Assembly: GCA_902761585.1 (NCBI GenBank)
Contig: CACWKX010000009.1
Location: forward strand, 1 to 64,000
Reading direction: 5' to 3'
Length of the DNA stretch: 64,000 nt
DNA from: an uncultured Lachnospiraceae bacterium
GTDB lineage: Bacteria > Bacillota > Clostridia > Lachnospirales > Lachnospiraceae
Position 1 is the first letter of the stretch. Each line of letters opens with the position of its first letter. A program made the translations under genes and the position numbers. Under the pieces are notes generated by a model. It was not told the origin of the DNA. It did not search any database and saw only the letters and a program-made list of their open reading frames with translations. This document shows positions 34,554-44,596 of this stretch, piece after piece.

Positions 34554-36848
34554 GTGAATCAGCAGCAGCAAGCCGGGACAGGCCGGCTGAAAAGAGGAGC
34601 CCTGATCAGGGCAGTGATTCTGACGGGTGTGTTTCTGATCCTGTCGTTTATGGCGCATGGGGCAGAGCAGAGATCGGAAAGCTGGTACTTCCCGGTCTCC
34701 ATCTTTCTGTCGTTTCTTCTGGGGCTGTTTTTGTACGCAGGGCTCCCGAAAAGCCGTCTGTTTCAGACCATCTATGATGTCTCGATTGCGGTCACAGCCC
34801 CCTTCGTGGCCTTTGTGCTGGTTCAGTCTTATGACACGGGGTTCTGGCATGTCGGGGCAGCACTGTCCTATGAGACGGCGCAGCCTCCCTACAAGATGAT
34901 CTACCTGAACCTGTTATTTTATTACCTGATCTTCCTTGCCTTCACGTTTCTGATCGGAAGCTTCAGCTGGGGCTACAGTGCAGCATCCTGTGTTTTTATG
35001 GCCCTGAGCATCGTCAACTTTTATGTTGTGAAGTTCCGTGGAAGCCCGATTGTCCCCTGGGATATTCTGTCGCTCAGGACGGCGGGCAACGTTGCGTCAA
35101 ACTATGACTATGTCATCTACTGGCATATGCTGTTTTCCACGTTCGGCTTTGCATTTGTGATGCTTGGAACCGGGAAGATGAAGAGCCGGATTCGCCTGAA
35201 ACGAGTCCGCTTTCCGTTCCTGGCGGCAGCCGTCCTGTCCCTGATTCTGCTGACGAATTCCATCCAGAACGAGGATGTAAAGACATTCTGGGGGATGGAT
35301 ACAACCCTGTTTACGCCGAACGTGCGTTACCGGAAAAACGGACTTCTGGTTGCCTACCTGGCGAATCTGAACCTGATCCACATCAACAAGCCGGATGGAT
35401 ACTCGGTGTCGAAGGTGAAAGAGATCGAGGGACAGATCAGAGAGACAGAGACTGAGTATGATCAGATCGATTATCCGGACAAGAATGAGAGCGTCCAGGA
35501 AGAAGACGATACAGCGTTTCAAGGCACGAATCTGAAAGCGCTGGCGGCGGATGCGCAGTCTGCGCCGAGCCAGACGGAGACGGAAAAGCAGCAGGCGATT
35601 TCCACCGGAGACGGTAAAAGCTCGACGGAGAAGTCGGACTTTGATCTCAGCCAGGCCCCGAATATCATCGTTATCATGAACGAGGCGTTCTCGGACCTTT
35701 CTGTAATTGGAAACTTCGAGACGTCGGAGGACTACATGCCCTTCTTCCACAGCATGATGGACCAGTACACGGGCGGTCATCTGATGGTTTCTGTCAAGGG
35801 CGGCAATACAGCAAACACAGAGTATGAATTCTTGTCAGGCGACTCGATGGCATTCCTTCCACAGGGAAGTGTTGTGTACCAGCAGTACATTTCCTCGAAA
35901 ATACCGACACTGGCCTCTTATCTTGGCTCGCTCGGGTATTCGACAGAGGGCCTTCACCCCTATCTTGGAAGCGGCTGGGACAGGGAGCGGGTGTATCCGC
36001 TGCTCGGCTTTGACGAGTTCAAGGACGTCGATTATTTCACTGGAGCGAAGACGATCCGGAAGTTTGTCAGCGATGAGTCTGCGTTCGACAAGATTATTGA
36101 GGAGTTCCAGAACAAGGGCAGTCAGAAGAAATTTATATTCGAGGTCACCATGCAGAACCACTCTGGCTATATGGCAAACCCTGCGACCGACAATGGTTTT
36201 ACGCAGGAGCTGACACTGACCGGCCTTCCGTATGAGAATGCAAACACGGTCGCGGCAGAACGGTATCTGACGCTGATAAAAAAGTCGGATGAGGCGTATG
36301 AAAAGCTGATTACATGGTTTGAGCAGAATGTCACCGAGCCGACGATCATTGTGACGTTCGGGGACCATGAGCCCAGCGACTATGTGACAGATGTGATTGA
36401 TGGACTGACAGGCTATGACTCGAATACAACGGATCTCGAGGAGGTTCAGAAGCATTATCAGGTTCCGTTCTTTATCTGGAACAACATGGGAATCGGCAAG
36501 GATCAGTCTGTGAATCTGATGAGTGTGAATTATCTGGCGGCCTATATCATGAAGGAAGCAGGGCTTCCGATGACAGACTATCAGCAGTTCCTGACACAGC
36601 TTCAGAAGCAGGTTCCAGTGGTGTGCGCGAACACTTATATTGATGCGGACGGGACCTACCACGACTGGAAGGACTTGAGCAGCGATACGCAGAACAAGGA
36701 TGCAGTGAATGCGTACAACATACTGGCCTATAACCATCTGGTTGATGTCCGGCATCGGGTAGACCAGCTGTTCGCCGAACCGGCAGACACTCAGATCCTC
36801 AGCTCGCTCCAGAAGCAGACAGAGCTTCTGAAGGATGCAGCCGGCTGA
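34554..36848 (+). CDS. LTA synthase-family membrane sulfatase-fold protein
   Basis: A 764-residue protein with five N-terminal membrane spans (about 20-230) and an extracellular phosphoglycerol-transferase-type domain (about 370-680). Conserved pieces are NIIVIMNEAFSDL with a metal-site Glu, KGGNTANTEYEFLSG with the candidate catalytic Thr, FEVTMQNHSGY and VTFGDHEPSDY. Such enzymes transfer glycerol phosphate from phosphatidylglycerol to teichoic acid or other surface glycans. The acceptor is unknown. GTG 34554 is used because AAGGGAGG precedes it and no nearer start exists. A Gln/Ser/Thr linker (280-365) is longer than in LtaS. Confidence 0.82.
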   Translation: MNQQQQAGTGRLKRGALIRAVILTGVFLILSFMAHGAEQRSESWYFPVSIFLSFLLGLFLYAGLPKSRLFQTIYDVSIAVTAPFVAFVLVQSYDTGFWHVGAALSYETAQPPYKMIYLNLLFYYLIFLAFTFLIGSFSWGYSAASCVFMALSIVNFYVVKFRGSPIVPWDILSLRTAGNVASNYDYVIYWHMLFSTFGFAFVMLGTGKMKSRIRLKRVRFPFLAAAVLSLILLTNSIQNEDVKTFWGMDTTLFTPNVRYRKNGLLVAYLANLNLIHINKPDGYSVSKVKEIEGQIRETETEYDQIDYPDKNESVQEEDDTAFQGTNLKALAADAQSAPSQTETEKQQAISTGDGKSSTEKSDFDLSQAPNIIVIMNEAFSDLSVIGNFETSEDYMPFFHSMMDQYTGGHLMVSVKGGNTANTEYEFLSGDSMAFLPQGSVVYQQYISSKIPTLASYLGSLGYSTEGLHPYLGSGWDRERVYPLLGFDEFKDVDYFTGAKTIRKFVSDESAFDKIIEEFQNKGSQKKFIFEVTMQNHSGYMANPATDNGFTQELTLTGLPYENANTVAAERYLTLIKKSDEAYEKLITWFEQNVTEPTIIVTFGDHEPSDYVTDVIDGLTGYDSNTTDLEEVQKHYQVPFFIWNNMGIGKDQSVNLMSVNYLAAYIMKEAGLPMTDYQQFLTQLQKQVPVVCANTYIDADGTYHDWKDLSSDTQNKDAVNAYNILAYNHLVDVRHRVDQLFAEPADTQILSSLQKQTELLKDAAG

Positions 36849-36912
36849 GACACATACCGTCGGAGGGAACAGGGGAGAAGAGCCGGAGCAGAAATATGAG
36901 GAAGTTTCCAGT

Positions 36913-37836
36913 ATGAAAAAAAGGGGTTATGTTGAGATGCGGTACTACGATGTTCCGCAGAAGGAATGGGTGCTGGCGCTTCTCGGTCAGGAATGGGTGC
37001 GCGCCTACGGCGAGGGCATCAGGTATCTTCATTTTCACAATCTGTTCGAGCTCGGAATCTGCAGAGAGGGGACAGGGGTGCTTGTCCTGGACAGAAAAAA
37101 CTGCCCGTACCATCCGGGAATGATCTCCCTGATCCCAAAGAATTATCCGCATACGACGACAAGCACGGAAGGAACGCAGTCAGCATGGGAATATTTGTTT
37201 TTTGAGCCGGAGACCATTCTTGGAAGCGTCTTTGGTGAGAACAGGCTTCAGATCAGCAGATGTATGGCTGCGCTCAGCTCCGGAGCCCTGTTCGGAGAAG
37301 TCGGAACGTTCAAAACACTGACGGAAACGGCGAATCTGATCATGGATGAGATGCGGAGAAGGGAGCGGTATTACATCGAACGGGTTCATGGTCTGATGAC
37401 AGCCCTGCTTTTTGAACTGCTCCGGATCTGCAACAGTGAGGAAGGGCGGGCAGGAGAAAACGGCGGCCGCAATCAGATTCAGAATGCGCTGCAGTATATG
37501 GACAGCCACTATGCCGAGCACATCCGGATCGATGATCTTGCAAAGGCATGCAGCATCTCCGAAACGCATTTCCGGAGGCTGTTCTCGGAATCCTTCAGCA
37601 TTTCGCCGGGCGAGTATCTGAACATGATCCGCGTCATCCATGCCTGTGAGCTGATGAGAAGCTGCAATGAGCCGATGACAGCTGTCGCGGTGAAGAGCGG
37701 GTTTCAGACCGTCTCGACGCTGGACCGGAATTTCCGCAATGTACTGGGCGTGACGCCGTATCAGTGGAAAAAGGATCCGAAAAATTATGAAAGCCGCCTG
37801 CTGGAGGTCAATGTGGCGATCCGAAAAGGCTGGTAA
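36913..37836 (+). CDS. AraC-family regulator of the galactoside operon
   Basis: A 307-residue protein: an N-terminal cupin (IRYLHFHNLFELGICREGTGVLVLD..., about 25-120) and a C-terminal double helix-turn-helix (residues about 195-295: MDSHYAEHIRIDDLAKACSISETHFRRLFSESFSISPGEYLNMIRV...). It lies immediately upstream of the ABC-LacZ operon in the same direction and is the likely activator, using two 11-bp sites 50 bp apart at 37864 and 37914. ATG 36913 follows AGGAAG; the frame is open to 36835 within the LTA-synthase-like gene. Confidence 0.85.
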   Translation: MKKRGYVEMRYYDVPQKEWVLALLGQEWVRAYGEGIRYLHFHNLFELGICREGTGVLVLDRKNCPYHPGMISLIPKNYPHTTTSTEGTQSAWEYLFFEPETILGSVFGENRLQISRCMAALSSGALFGEVGTFKTLTETANLIMDEMRRRERYYIERVHGLMTALLFELLRICNSEEGRAGENGGRNQIQNALQYMDSHYAEHIRIDDLAKACSISETHFRRLFSESFSISPGEYLNMIRVIHACELMRSCNEPMTAVAVKSGFQTVSTLDRNFRNVLGVTPYQWKKDPKNYESRLLEVNVAIRKGW

Positions 37837-37863
37837 GTGAAAATAACCTGTGATAATCATCAA

Positions 37864-37971
37864 AATATGCGCATATGAAACCATGAGATCGGTGAATCTG
37901 ACGTAAATGGTCGAATATGCGCATTTTTTAGTCGAAAATCACGACACATATTTAAACAACCTGTGTACAAT
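37864..37971 (+). promoter_or_regulatory. Galactoside operon promoter with two direct AraC-type sites
   Basis: AATATGCGCAT occurs twice in the same orientation, at 37864-37874 and 37914-37924, exactly 50 bp apart. The -10 TACAAT lies at 37966-37971, while the -35 region (about 37941-37946) is poor, as expected for an activator-dependent promoter. The proximal site ends about 17 bp before that -35. Confidence 0.7.
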
Positions 37972-38029
37972 GGAATCAACAGTTCCGGGAAGCGGAACAA
38001 ATTGAGAAGGTTGAATGGGAGGAAATGAC

Positions 38030-39376
38030 ATGAAAAAGAAAACTGTATCTGTCCTGCTTGCTTCGGCAATGGCAGCATCCATGCTGATGCCGGTATCTGC
38101 GATTGCGGGAGAGACGGAGGCATCGACCGAGGCGCCGACTGCCAATGTTGCGGGGGAGGATGAGCACACCCTTTCCGTCTATGCGTGGGACGCAAACTTC
38201 AATATTCCGGCGCTGAAGGCTGCTGAGGCAGATTATCAGAAGAACGTGGATCCGGACTTTAAGCTGAATGTGATCACTCAGTCAGGATCCTCAGATGTGG
38301 AGAACGCAGTCACGCTGGCAGCCAATGCTGGTGATTACAGTACGCTGCCGGATATCGTTCTGTTCCAGGATCACTATTTCCAGCAGTTCCATACCAACTA
38401 CCCGGATGCATGGAAGGATCTTTCCGGTGCCAAGGATGTAGACTGGGATGACTTCGGCGCTGAGAAGCTATCCTTCAGCACAATCGACGATGTCCACTAT
38501 GGAGCACCGGTCGACAACGGAACCGCGGTGATGGCATATCGCACAGACCTTCTGAAGGAAGCAGGCTACTCCATCGACGACATGACAGGCTGCACCTGGG
38601 ACAAATTCATAGAAGTCGGCAAGGCTGTCCAGGAGAAGACCGGCAAGTATCTGCTCTGCATGGATGGTTCCGGCAATGATCTTCCGTACATGATGCTTCA
38701 GGCAGAGGGAGAGTCTCAGTTTACGGACGGTGAGCCGACCTTTGCGGAGAATGACAAGTATGTTCAGATCATTTCCAAGCTGGTGGAGATGGCTGACGAG
38801 AAGATCCTGTATCTGGCAGACTCCTGGACCGATTACACAGATCAGGCCATCATGGGCGATATGGTTGCAGGTGTTATGAACGGAAACTGGATTATTCCGA
38901 CGATTGAGCAGGTTGCTGACAACTCCGGCAAGTGGGAGATCACTTCTCTTCCGACACTGGAAGGCGGCGAAGGATATGCTTCCAACGGCGGGTCTTCCCT
39001 GTATATCACGGCAAATTGCAGCAAGCCGGACCTTGCTACAGATTTCCTTGCGAAAACGTTCCTGGCAGGCTCTGTAGAGACATACGATGCAGCGCTTCAG
39101 AACGGCGGTGTAATTACCTGCTCTCTGAAGGCAGGCGCTTCCGATGTCTATCAGAAGGGTGTTGCATTCTTCAATGATCAGCCGATCTACACCAAGATCG
39201 TTGAGATGGGATCAAAGGTCAAGCCGGTTGAGCAGTCTGATTATCACTACCAGGCAAGAAACTACGTCGGAACAGCAATCCAGAACCTTGTTGAGGCACA
39301 GGATTCCTCTGAGGACAGCGTGAAGGCAGCTCTTTCAGATGCGGAAGAACAGCTGAAGTTTGAGATGGAAGGCTGA
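38030..39376 (+). CDS. Sugar-binding protein of an ABC importer, family 1, without lipobox
   Basis: A 448-residue family 1 extracellular solute-binding protein (HTLSVYAWDANFNIPALKAAEADYQKN... and a DIVLFQDHYFQQF motif). Co-location with a beta-galactosidase suggests a galactoside or galacto-oligosaccharide ligand. The signal MKKKTVSVLLASAMAASMLMPVSAIAGETE ends in an Ala-x-Ala site with no cysteine, so lipid anchoring is not predicted; an acidic STEAP linker follows. ATG 38030 follows GGGAGG. A stable hairpin after the gene (39442-39482) may raise its mRNA level over that of the permeases. Confidence 0.88.
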   Translation: MKKKTVSVLLASAMAASMLMPVSAIAGETEASTEAPTANVAGEDEHTLSVYAWDANFNIPALKAAEADYQKNVDPDFKLNVITQSGSSDVENAVTLAANAGDYSTLPDIVLFQDHYFQQFHTNYPDAWKDLSGAKDVDWDDFGAEKLSFSTIDDVHYGAPVDNGTAVMAYRTDLLKEAGYSIDDMTGCTWDKFIEVGKAVQEKTGKYLLCMDGSGNDLPYMMLQAEGESQFTDGEPTFAENDKYVQIISKLVEMADEKILYLADSWTDYTDQAIMGDMVAGVMNGNWIIPTIEQVADNSGKWEITSLPTLEGGEGYASNGGSSLYITANCSKPDLATDFLAKTFLAGSVETYDAALQNGGVITCSLKAGASDVYQKGVAFFNDQPIYTKIVEMGSKVKPVEQSDYHYQARNYVGTAIQNLVEAQDSSEDSVKAALSDAEEQLKFEMEG

Positions 39377-39441
39377 GAAAACCGGAGGATACAGACGGCA
39401 GAGACCGTGCTGTGACCGGAAGAACATCAGAGAAGTCGAAG

Positions 39442-39482
39442 GAGGCGGAGAGAGCAACCAGATCTCCGCCTCTTCCTGATGA
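39442..39482 (+). other. Intercistronic hairpin between the sugar-binding protein and permease genes
   Basis: GAGGCGGAGA (39442-39451) pairs perfectly with TCTCCGCCTC (39473-39482). The tail is TTCCTG, too weak for full termination. Such hairpins commonly protect the upstream binding-protein mRNA and reduce read-through. Confidence 0.6.
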
Positions 39483-39515
39483 GGAAACAATCCGGAAGAA
39501 CGAGGAGGGGAAAAC

Positions 39516-40406
39516 GTGAGACACTCTTCACTGAAAGCAAAGCAGGACCGGGCAGGCTGGCTGTTCCTGCTCCCGGCGACAATCATGATTCTGATCATGA
39601 GCTTCTGGCCGATGCTGCAGGCTCTGATAACGTCATTCAAAAAAGGACCGAGTACCAGGATGGTGTGGGCGGATCCGTGGTACAACAACTACGCCAGAAT
39701 TCTGAAAGATAAAATCTTTCAGACTGCGATGGGAAACACCTTTTTCTACCTGATCATTCAGGTTCCGATTATGCTGGTGCTGGCGATGCTGCTGGCGCAG
39801 ATCCTGAACAACAGACAGCTGAAGTGCAGAGGGCTGTTCCGCACAATGGTTTTTCTTCCCTGTGCAACCTCCCTCGTCTCCTACGCGCTGATCTTCAAGT
39901 CGCTCTTCGCGACGCAGGGGCTTGTCAACAAGGTCCTGATGAATCTCCATATCATCAATGAAAACATCAACTGGCTCGGCAAGGCTGGAACAGCCAAGTT
40001 TGTCATCATCCTGGCACTGATCTGGAGATGGACCGGCTACAACATGGTCTTTTTCCTTGCAGGACTGCAGACCATTGACTACCAGGTCTATGAGGCGGCC
40101 AAGATCGACGGGGCTTCAAGCTGGAAGACATTCTGGTCCATCACGGTACCGCTTCTGCGGCCGGTCATTGTCATGACGACCATCATGTCCATCAACGGGA
40201 CGCTCCAGCTGTTTGATGAATCTGTCAACCTGACAAATGGAGGGCCGGCAAACAGTACGATCACGATGTCCCATTATATATACAATATGTCCTTCGGGCA
40301 GGGCGTCGGGAAGTTCGGCTATGCCTCTGCCATGTCCTTTGTAGTTCTGATCCTGGTCGCAATTCTCGCTGCGATCAGCATGAAAGCAGGTGACAAACGT
40401 GACTAA
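39516..40406 (+). CDS. Sugar ABC transporter permease (MalF/LacF type)
   Basis: A 296-residue permease with six membrane spans and the EAA loop YEAAKIDGASSWKTFWSITVPLLRPV (about residues 189-214). It begins RAGWLFLLPATIMILIMSFWPMLQAL, typical of family 1 carbohydrate permeases. GTG 39516 follows GAGGAGGGG. It overlaps the next permease gene by 8 bp. Confidence 0.92.
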   Translation: MRHSSLKAKQDRAGWLFLLPATIMILIMSFWPMLQALITSFKKGPSTRMVWADPWYNNYARILKDKIFQTAMGNTFFYLIIQVPIMLVLAMLLAQILNNRQLKCRGLFRTMVFLPCATSLVSYALIFKSLFATQGLVNKVLMNLHIINENINWLGKAGTAKFVIILALIWRWTGYNMVFFLAGLQTIDYQVYEAAKIDGASSWKTFWSITVPLLRPVIVMTTIMSINGTLQLFDESVNLTNGGPANSTITMSHYIYNMSFGQGVGKFGYASAMSFVVLILVAILAAISMKAGDKRD

Positions 40407-41238
40407 GTCCAAGAAGAGAAAAACCATGGGAAGTATTCAGCGGCGACTGATTCCCTCCTACATCTTTCTGATTATATGGTGCCTGTTCTCGGTGTTCCCG
40501 CTGTACTGGATGGTAACAGCCGCGACAAACACGACGGTCGAGGTGGCACGGGGGAAGGTCTGGTTCGGCCTTCACGCAGCTGAAAATCTGAAGAATCTGA
40601 TGGCGGCGCAGCCGCTCTGGAGAGCAATGGGAAATTCCTTCCTTTACGCCATTTTCCAGACGATCTTCTGCCTTTTTGTCTGTTCGCTTGCGGGATTTGG
40701 ATTTGAACTGTATGCAGACAAAGCCAAGGACAGACTGTTTGCCTTCCTGCTTCTGGCGATGATGATCCCGGGCGTTGCGACGATGATTCCCCTGTTTGTT
40801 CTGATTTCAAGGCTGAAGCTTCTGAACTCTGTCTGGGGATTCATCCTGCCTCAGGTTGCGACACCGTTCATGATCATGATGTTCCGGCAGAATTCCAGAA
40901 ACTTTCCGCCTGCGATTCTGGAAGCCGCAAGGCTTGACGGCCAGACAGAGATCGGCATCTTTTTCAGACAGTATTTGCCGATTATGAGATCAACCTACGC
41001 GGCGGCAGCGGTCGTGACATTTATGAACGCCTGGAATGCATATCTGTGGCCGAAGGTTGTCATGCTGGATAACCGCGCCGAGAATATGCCGATGCTGATT
41101 GCAAATCTGTCCAACGGCTATAAAGTGGATTATGGTATGCTGATGATGGGCGTCCTGTTCTGTTCTTTGCCGACCATGATCGTGTTCTTTGTGCTGCAGA
41201 AGCAATTCGCTGAGGGCATCACGGGTTCTGTCAAATAG
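40399..41238 (+). CDS. Sugar ABC transporter permease (MalG/LacG type)
   Basis: A 279-residue partner permease with six spans and the EAA loop LEAARLDGQTEIGIFFRQYLPIMRS (about 174-198). GTG 40399 is chosen because AGGTGA lies six bases before it; GTG 40390 in the same frame is an alternative. No ATP-binding subunit is encoded in the cluster, so a shared MsiK-type ATPase elsewhere is probably used. Confidence 0.91.
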   Translation: MTKSKKRKTMGSIQRRLIPSYIFLIIWCLFSVFPLYWMVTAATNTTVEVARGKVWFGLHAAENLKNLMAAQPLWRAMGNSFLYAIFQTIFCLFVCSLAGFGFELYADKAKDRLFAFLLLAMMIPGVATMIPLFVLISRLKLLNSVWGFILPQVATPFMIMMFRQNSRNFPPAILEAARLDGQTEIGIFFRQYLPIMRSTYAAAAVVTFMNAWNAYLWPKVVMLDNRAENMPMLIANLSNGYKVDYGMLMMGVLFCSLPTMIVFFVLQKQFAEGITGSVK

Positions 41239-41254
41239 CAGAGGAGAGACATCT

Positions 41255-44200
41255 ATGACTGAGTTTGATTACAAAATTGTAAAGGATCCGCAGGTCTATG
41301 CACAGAATACACTGCCGCCCCACTCGGATCATATTGCGTTTGCCCCGGAGGACAGGCCGGAGAATATGCAGACAAGTTTCAGACGTTCCCTGAATGGGAT
41401 GTGGCGGTTTCACTATGCTGAGAATTACCGCAGTGCGCCGGATGGATTCTGGAAGGATGATTTTGATGTGAGCGGCTGGACGGAAATCTCTGTTCCGTCC
41501 AACATGCAGATGGAGGGCTACGACAAGCCGGCCTATGTGAACATGCAGTATCCCTGGGACGGACTGGAGCCGATTGAGCCCGGACAGATACCGGAGCGTC
41601 ATAACCCCGTCGGGCAATATGTCCGGACCTTCCGGCTGCCTGACGACTGGAAGCAGGACAGCGTCCGGATTTCCTTCCAGGGCGTGGAGTCCGGCTTTGC
41701 GCTCTGGCTCAATGGACGCTATGTCGGCTATGCGGAGGATTCCTTCACGCCTTCGGAGTTTGACCTGACTCCGTTCCTTCAGGATGGAGAGAACAGAGTC
41801 GCTGTCCTTGTCTTCAAATGGACGGCGGGAAGCTGGTGTGAGGACCAGGATATGTACCGCTTCAGCGGCATCTTCCGCGATGTGTATCTCGAGCGGATCC
41901 CGAAGGTTCACCTCAGGGATGTGAAGATTCTGGCAGATTATCAGGCAGAGGAGCGTTCAGGTTTTCTGGATGTGACGCTGAAGCTGATCGGAAGCGCCTC
42001 CGGAGCAGTTGTCGGATACAGGCTGGAGAAGCTTGGCGTGCTGGAGAGCCTTGAGGATCAGAAGGAAGGAGAAGAGATCAAAACCGGGAGGGTATGCGCT
42101 GCCGGGGAGGAAATACATCTTTTCACCGGGGAGCAGCCGCTGGAGCTGCATATTCGGGAGAAGCTGGACGATCCTCTCGCATGGAGCGCGGAGATCCCGA
42201 ATTTATACCGGCTGACGCTCACACTGGAAAAGGATGGTGAGCTGTTCGAGACTGTCCGGGAGCTTGTCGGCTTCAGACACTTTGAGATGAAAGACGGACT
42301 GATGTGCCTGAATGGAAAACGGGTTGTCTTTCGCGGTGTCAACCGGCACGAATTCTCCTGTGACACAGGCAGAAAGCCCAATCCGGATGAAATTCTCCGG
42401 GCAGTCATCATCATGAAGCAGAACCATATCAATGCGGTCCGGACCTGCCACTATCCGGATGCCTCTGTGCTCTACCGGCTCTGCGATATCTTCGGCATCT
42501 ACATGATCGCCGAGAACAATATGGAAACGCACGGAATGTGGGATCGCGTCGGCAGGCATAAGATCGGCATTGAGCAGGCGCTGCCGGGAGACCGTACGGA
42601 ATGGGAGCCAATGATGATCAGCCGGATCCGGTCGATGGTGGAGCTGGATAAGAATCATCCCGCGATCCTGATCTGGTCCTGCGGCAATGAGTCCTTCGGC
42701 GGCTCTGTCATCTGGCATATGGCGCAGGAACTCCGCAGACTCGACAGCAGCCGGCTGGTCCATTATGAAGGAATCCACACCGACCGCCGCTACCCGGATA
42801 CATCAGACATGGAATCTCAGATGTATACGCCGGTGAGGGAGGTGGAGGCCTTTCTGAAGGAACATCCGGAAAAGCCGTTTATCCTGTGCGAGTATTCGCA
42901 TTCGATGGGCAATTCGAATGGCGGACTGTTCAAGTACACCGATCTGACAAAACGGGAGCCCCGCTATCAGGGGGGATTTATCTGGGACTTCATTGATCAG
43001 GCGATCCGTATGAGGAACCGGTATGGCGAGGAATATCTTGGCTACGGCGGGGATAACCATGAGCGCCCGACCGACTACGAATTCTCCGGAAATGGGATCC
43101 TGAGGGCGACAGGAGAACCGTACAGTGGTAAAATGCAGGAGGTCAGAGCCTGCTACCAGGAGCTGGACATCGAGATTCACAAGGATGAGAAGCGCGGGAT
43201 TTCGGCGGCGGTTACAAACCGGAATCTGTTCCTGGGAACGGGCGTCTTTGACTGCAGGGCAGAGCTCCGCACAGGGAATCGTATACTTGGCCGGTTTGCG
43301 ATCCCTGCAGATGTCGCGCCGGGCAAAACGGAAACCTTCACGCTGCCGTTCCGTCTTCCGGAAAAAGACGAGTCTGTCGTCTCCCTCTCGTTCTGTCTCA
43401 GAAAGGACACCATCTGGGGAAAGGCCGGAGATGAGGTGGCATATGGGGAGCGGATCCTGAAGAACCCGGAGAATGAAAAAAAGACGCTTGAGAGCGCGCC
43501 GGATGGAATGAGAGAGGATGGAGCATCCTTTATCCTGAACGGGGTCCGCACGCTCCCCGTGCAGACCGATGAAGAAAAGTGCAGCCTGGAGGTTGTGCGC
43601 GGAGGATTGAATACAGGCATCTTCGGTACAAATTTCTCTGCTTTGTTCTCCAGCCTGAAGGGCGGACTGGTTTCCTACATCTATGGCGGCAGGGAACTGA
43701 TCGAGAAGATCCCGAGACCGAATTTCTGGCGCGCACCGACAAACAACGATGAGGGATGCAGGATGCCGGCCCGCTGCGGAATCTGGAAGCTGGCAAGTCT
43801 GTACCAGACCTTCATCAAGCCGGGCAGCAATCCCTATATTCCGGGGGACGACAATGGAGAGCCGAAGGTGCGCCAGACCGCCGGTTACGTCGACCTGACC
43901 TGGAAGAAGTACATTCCGGTTCCATCATATGAGACAGTCAGTTTCGTGAACACGACCTACAGGGTCTTTCCGGACGGAACCATCCGGATGATACTTGACT
44001 GGGAGCCGGATACTGCGTCCGCAAAACAGCTTCCGGCGATGCCGGAGTTCGGCTGGATTTTTGCGCTCGATGCGGATCTGTGCCAGGTCCGGTACTATGG
44101 GCTGGGGCCGGAAGAAAACTACTGTGACAGGCGAAAGGGAGCAAGACTTGGTATCTATGAGCGGGAGACTGGCGCGATGGCCGAGCCCTACCTTGTCCCG

Positions 44201-44539
44201 CAGGAAACCGGAAACCGGACGGGTGTCCGCTGGGCGGAGGTGACAGATCGAAAAGGACATGGGGTCCGCTTCAGTGCCTCCTACTTTGAGGACGGAGGAG
44301 ATCCGGAAGCTTCCAGACCCGGCAGTATGGAATTCTCCGCAATTCCCTACAGCCCGGAGATGCTCGAGACAGCCCGGCATCCGTATGAGCTTCCGAGATC
44401 CTCCTGTACCTATGTCCGCTGTATGCTGAAGCAGATGGGGGTAGCCGGGGACGACTCGTGGGGTGCTCAGACTCATCCGGAATTCCTTGTAAAGAGCGGC
44501 GGAAGGCTGACTTTCGCGGTGGATTTCAAGGGGATCTGA
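41255..44539 (+). CDS. lacZ: Beta-galactosidase, GH2 LacZ type
   Basis: A 1094-residue intracellular GH2 enzyme that hydrolyses terminal beta-galactosides imported by the upstream transporter. Domains: an N-terminal jelly roll (about 50-225), immunoglobulin-like domains, the TIM barrel (about 335-620), and a C-terminal beta-galactosidase small-chain domain (about 800-1090). The acid/base is Glu479 (SCGNES) and the nucleophile Glu546 (CEYSHSMGNSNGG). No signal peptide. ATG 41255 follows GAGGAGAG, 16 bp after the permease stop. Confidence 0.95.
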   Translation: MTEFDYKIVKDPQVYAQNTLPPHSDHIAFAPEDRPENMQTSFRRSLNGMWRFHYAENYRSAPDGFWKDDFDVSGWTEISVPSNMQMEGYDKPAYVNMQYPWDGLEPIEPGQIPERHNPVGQYVRTFRLPDDWKQDSVRISFQGVESGFALWLNGRYVGYAEDSFTPSEFDLTPFLQDGENRVAVLVFKWTAGSWCEDQDMYRFSGIFRDVYLERIPKVHLRDVKILADYQAEERSGFLDVTLKLIGSASGAVVGYRLEKLGVLESLEDQKEGEEIKTGRVCAAGEEIHLFTGEQPLELHIREKLDDPLAWSAEIPNLYRLTLTLEKDGELFETVRELVGFRHFEMKDGLMCLNGKRVVFRGVNRHEFSCDTGRKPNPDEILRAVIIMKQNHINAVRTCHYPDASVLYRLCDIFGIYMIAENNMETHGMWDRVGRHKIGIEQALPGDRTEWEPMMISRIRSMVELDKNHPAILIWSCGNESFGGSVIWHMAQELRRLDSSRLVHYEGIHTDRRYPDTSDMESQMYTPVREVEAFLKEHPEKPFILCEYSHSMGNSNGGLFKYTDLTKREPRYQGGFIWDFIDQAIRMRNRYGEEYLGYGGDNHERPTDYEFSGNGILRATGEPYSGKMQEVRACYQELDIEIHKDEKRGISAAVTNRNLFLGTGVFDCRAELRTGNRILGRFAIPADVAPGKTETFTLPFRLPEKDESVVSLSFCLRKDTIWGKAGDEVAYGERILKNPENEKKTLESAPDGMREDGASFILNGVRTLPVQTDEEKCSLEVVRGGLNTGIFGTNFSALFSSLKGGLVSYIYGGRELIEKIPRPNFWRAPTNNDEGCRMPARCGIWKLASLYQTFIKPGSNPYIPGDDNGEPKVRQTAGYVDLTWKKYIPVPSYETVSFVNTTYRVFPDGTIRMILDWEPDTASAKQLPAMPEFGWIFALDADLCQVRYYGLGPEENYCDRRKGARLGIYERETGAMAEPYLVPQETGNRTGVRWAEVTDRKGHGVRFSASYFEDGGDPEASRPGSMEFSAIPYSPEMLETARHPYELPRSSCTYVRCMLKQMGVAGDDSWGAQTHPEFLVKSGGRLTFAVDFKGI

Positions 44540-44596
44540 CACCGGCGCTGTGGTTTGGAAGCAGAGCGCTGCAGAACCGATTTGAGGAGGAACAGA

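Noticed and set aside
36835..36912. Upstream start for the AraC regulator within the LTA-synthase-like gene
   Set aside because: No ribosome site, and the added residues are low-complexity and outside the cupin domain.
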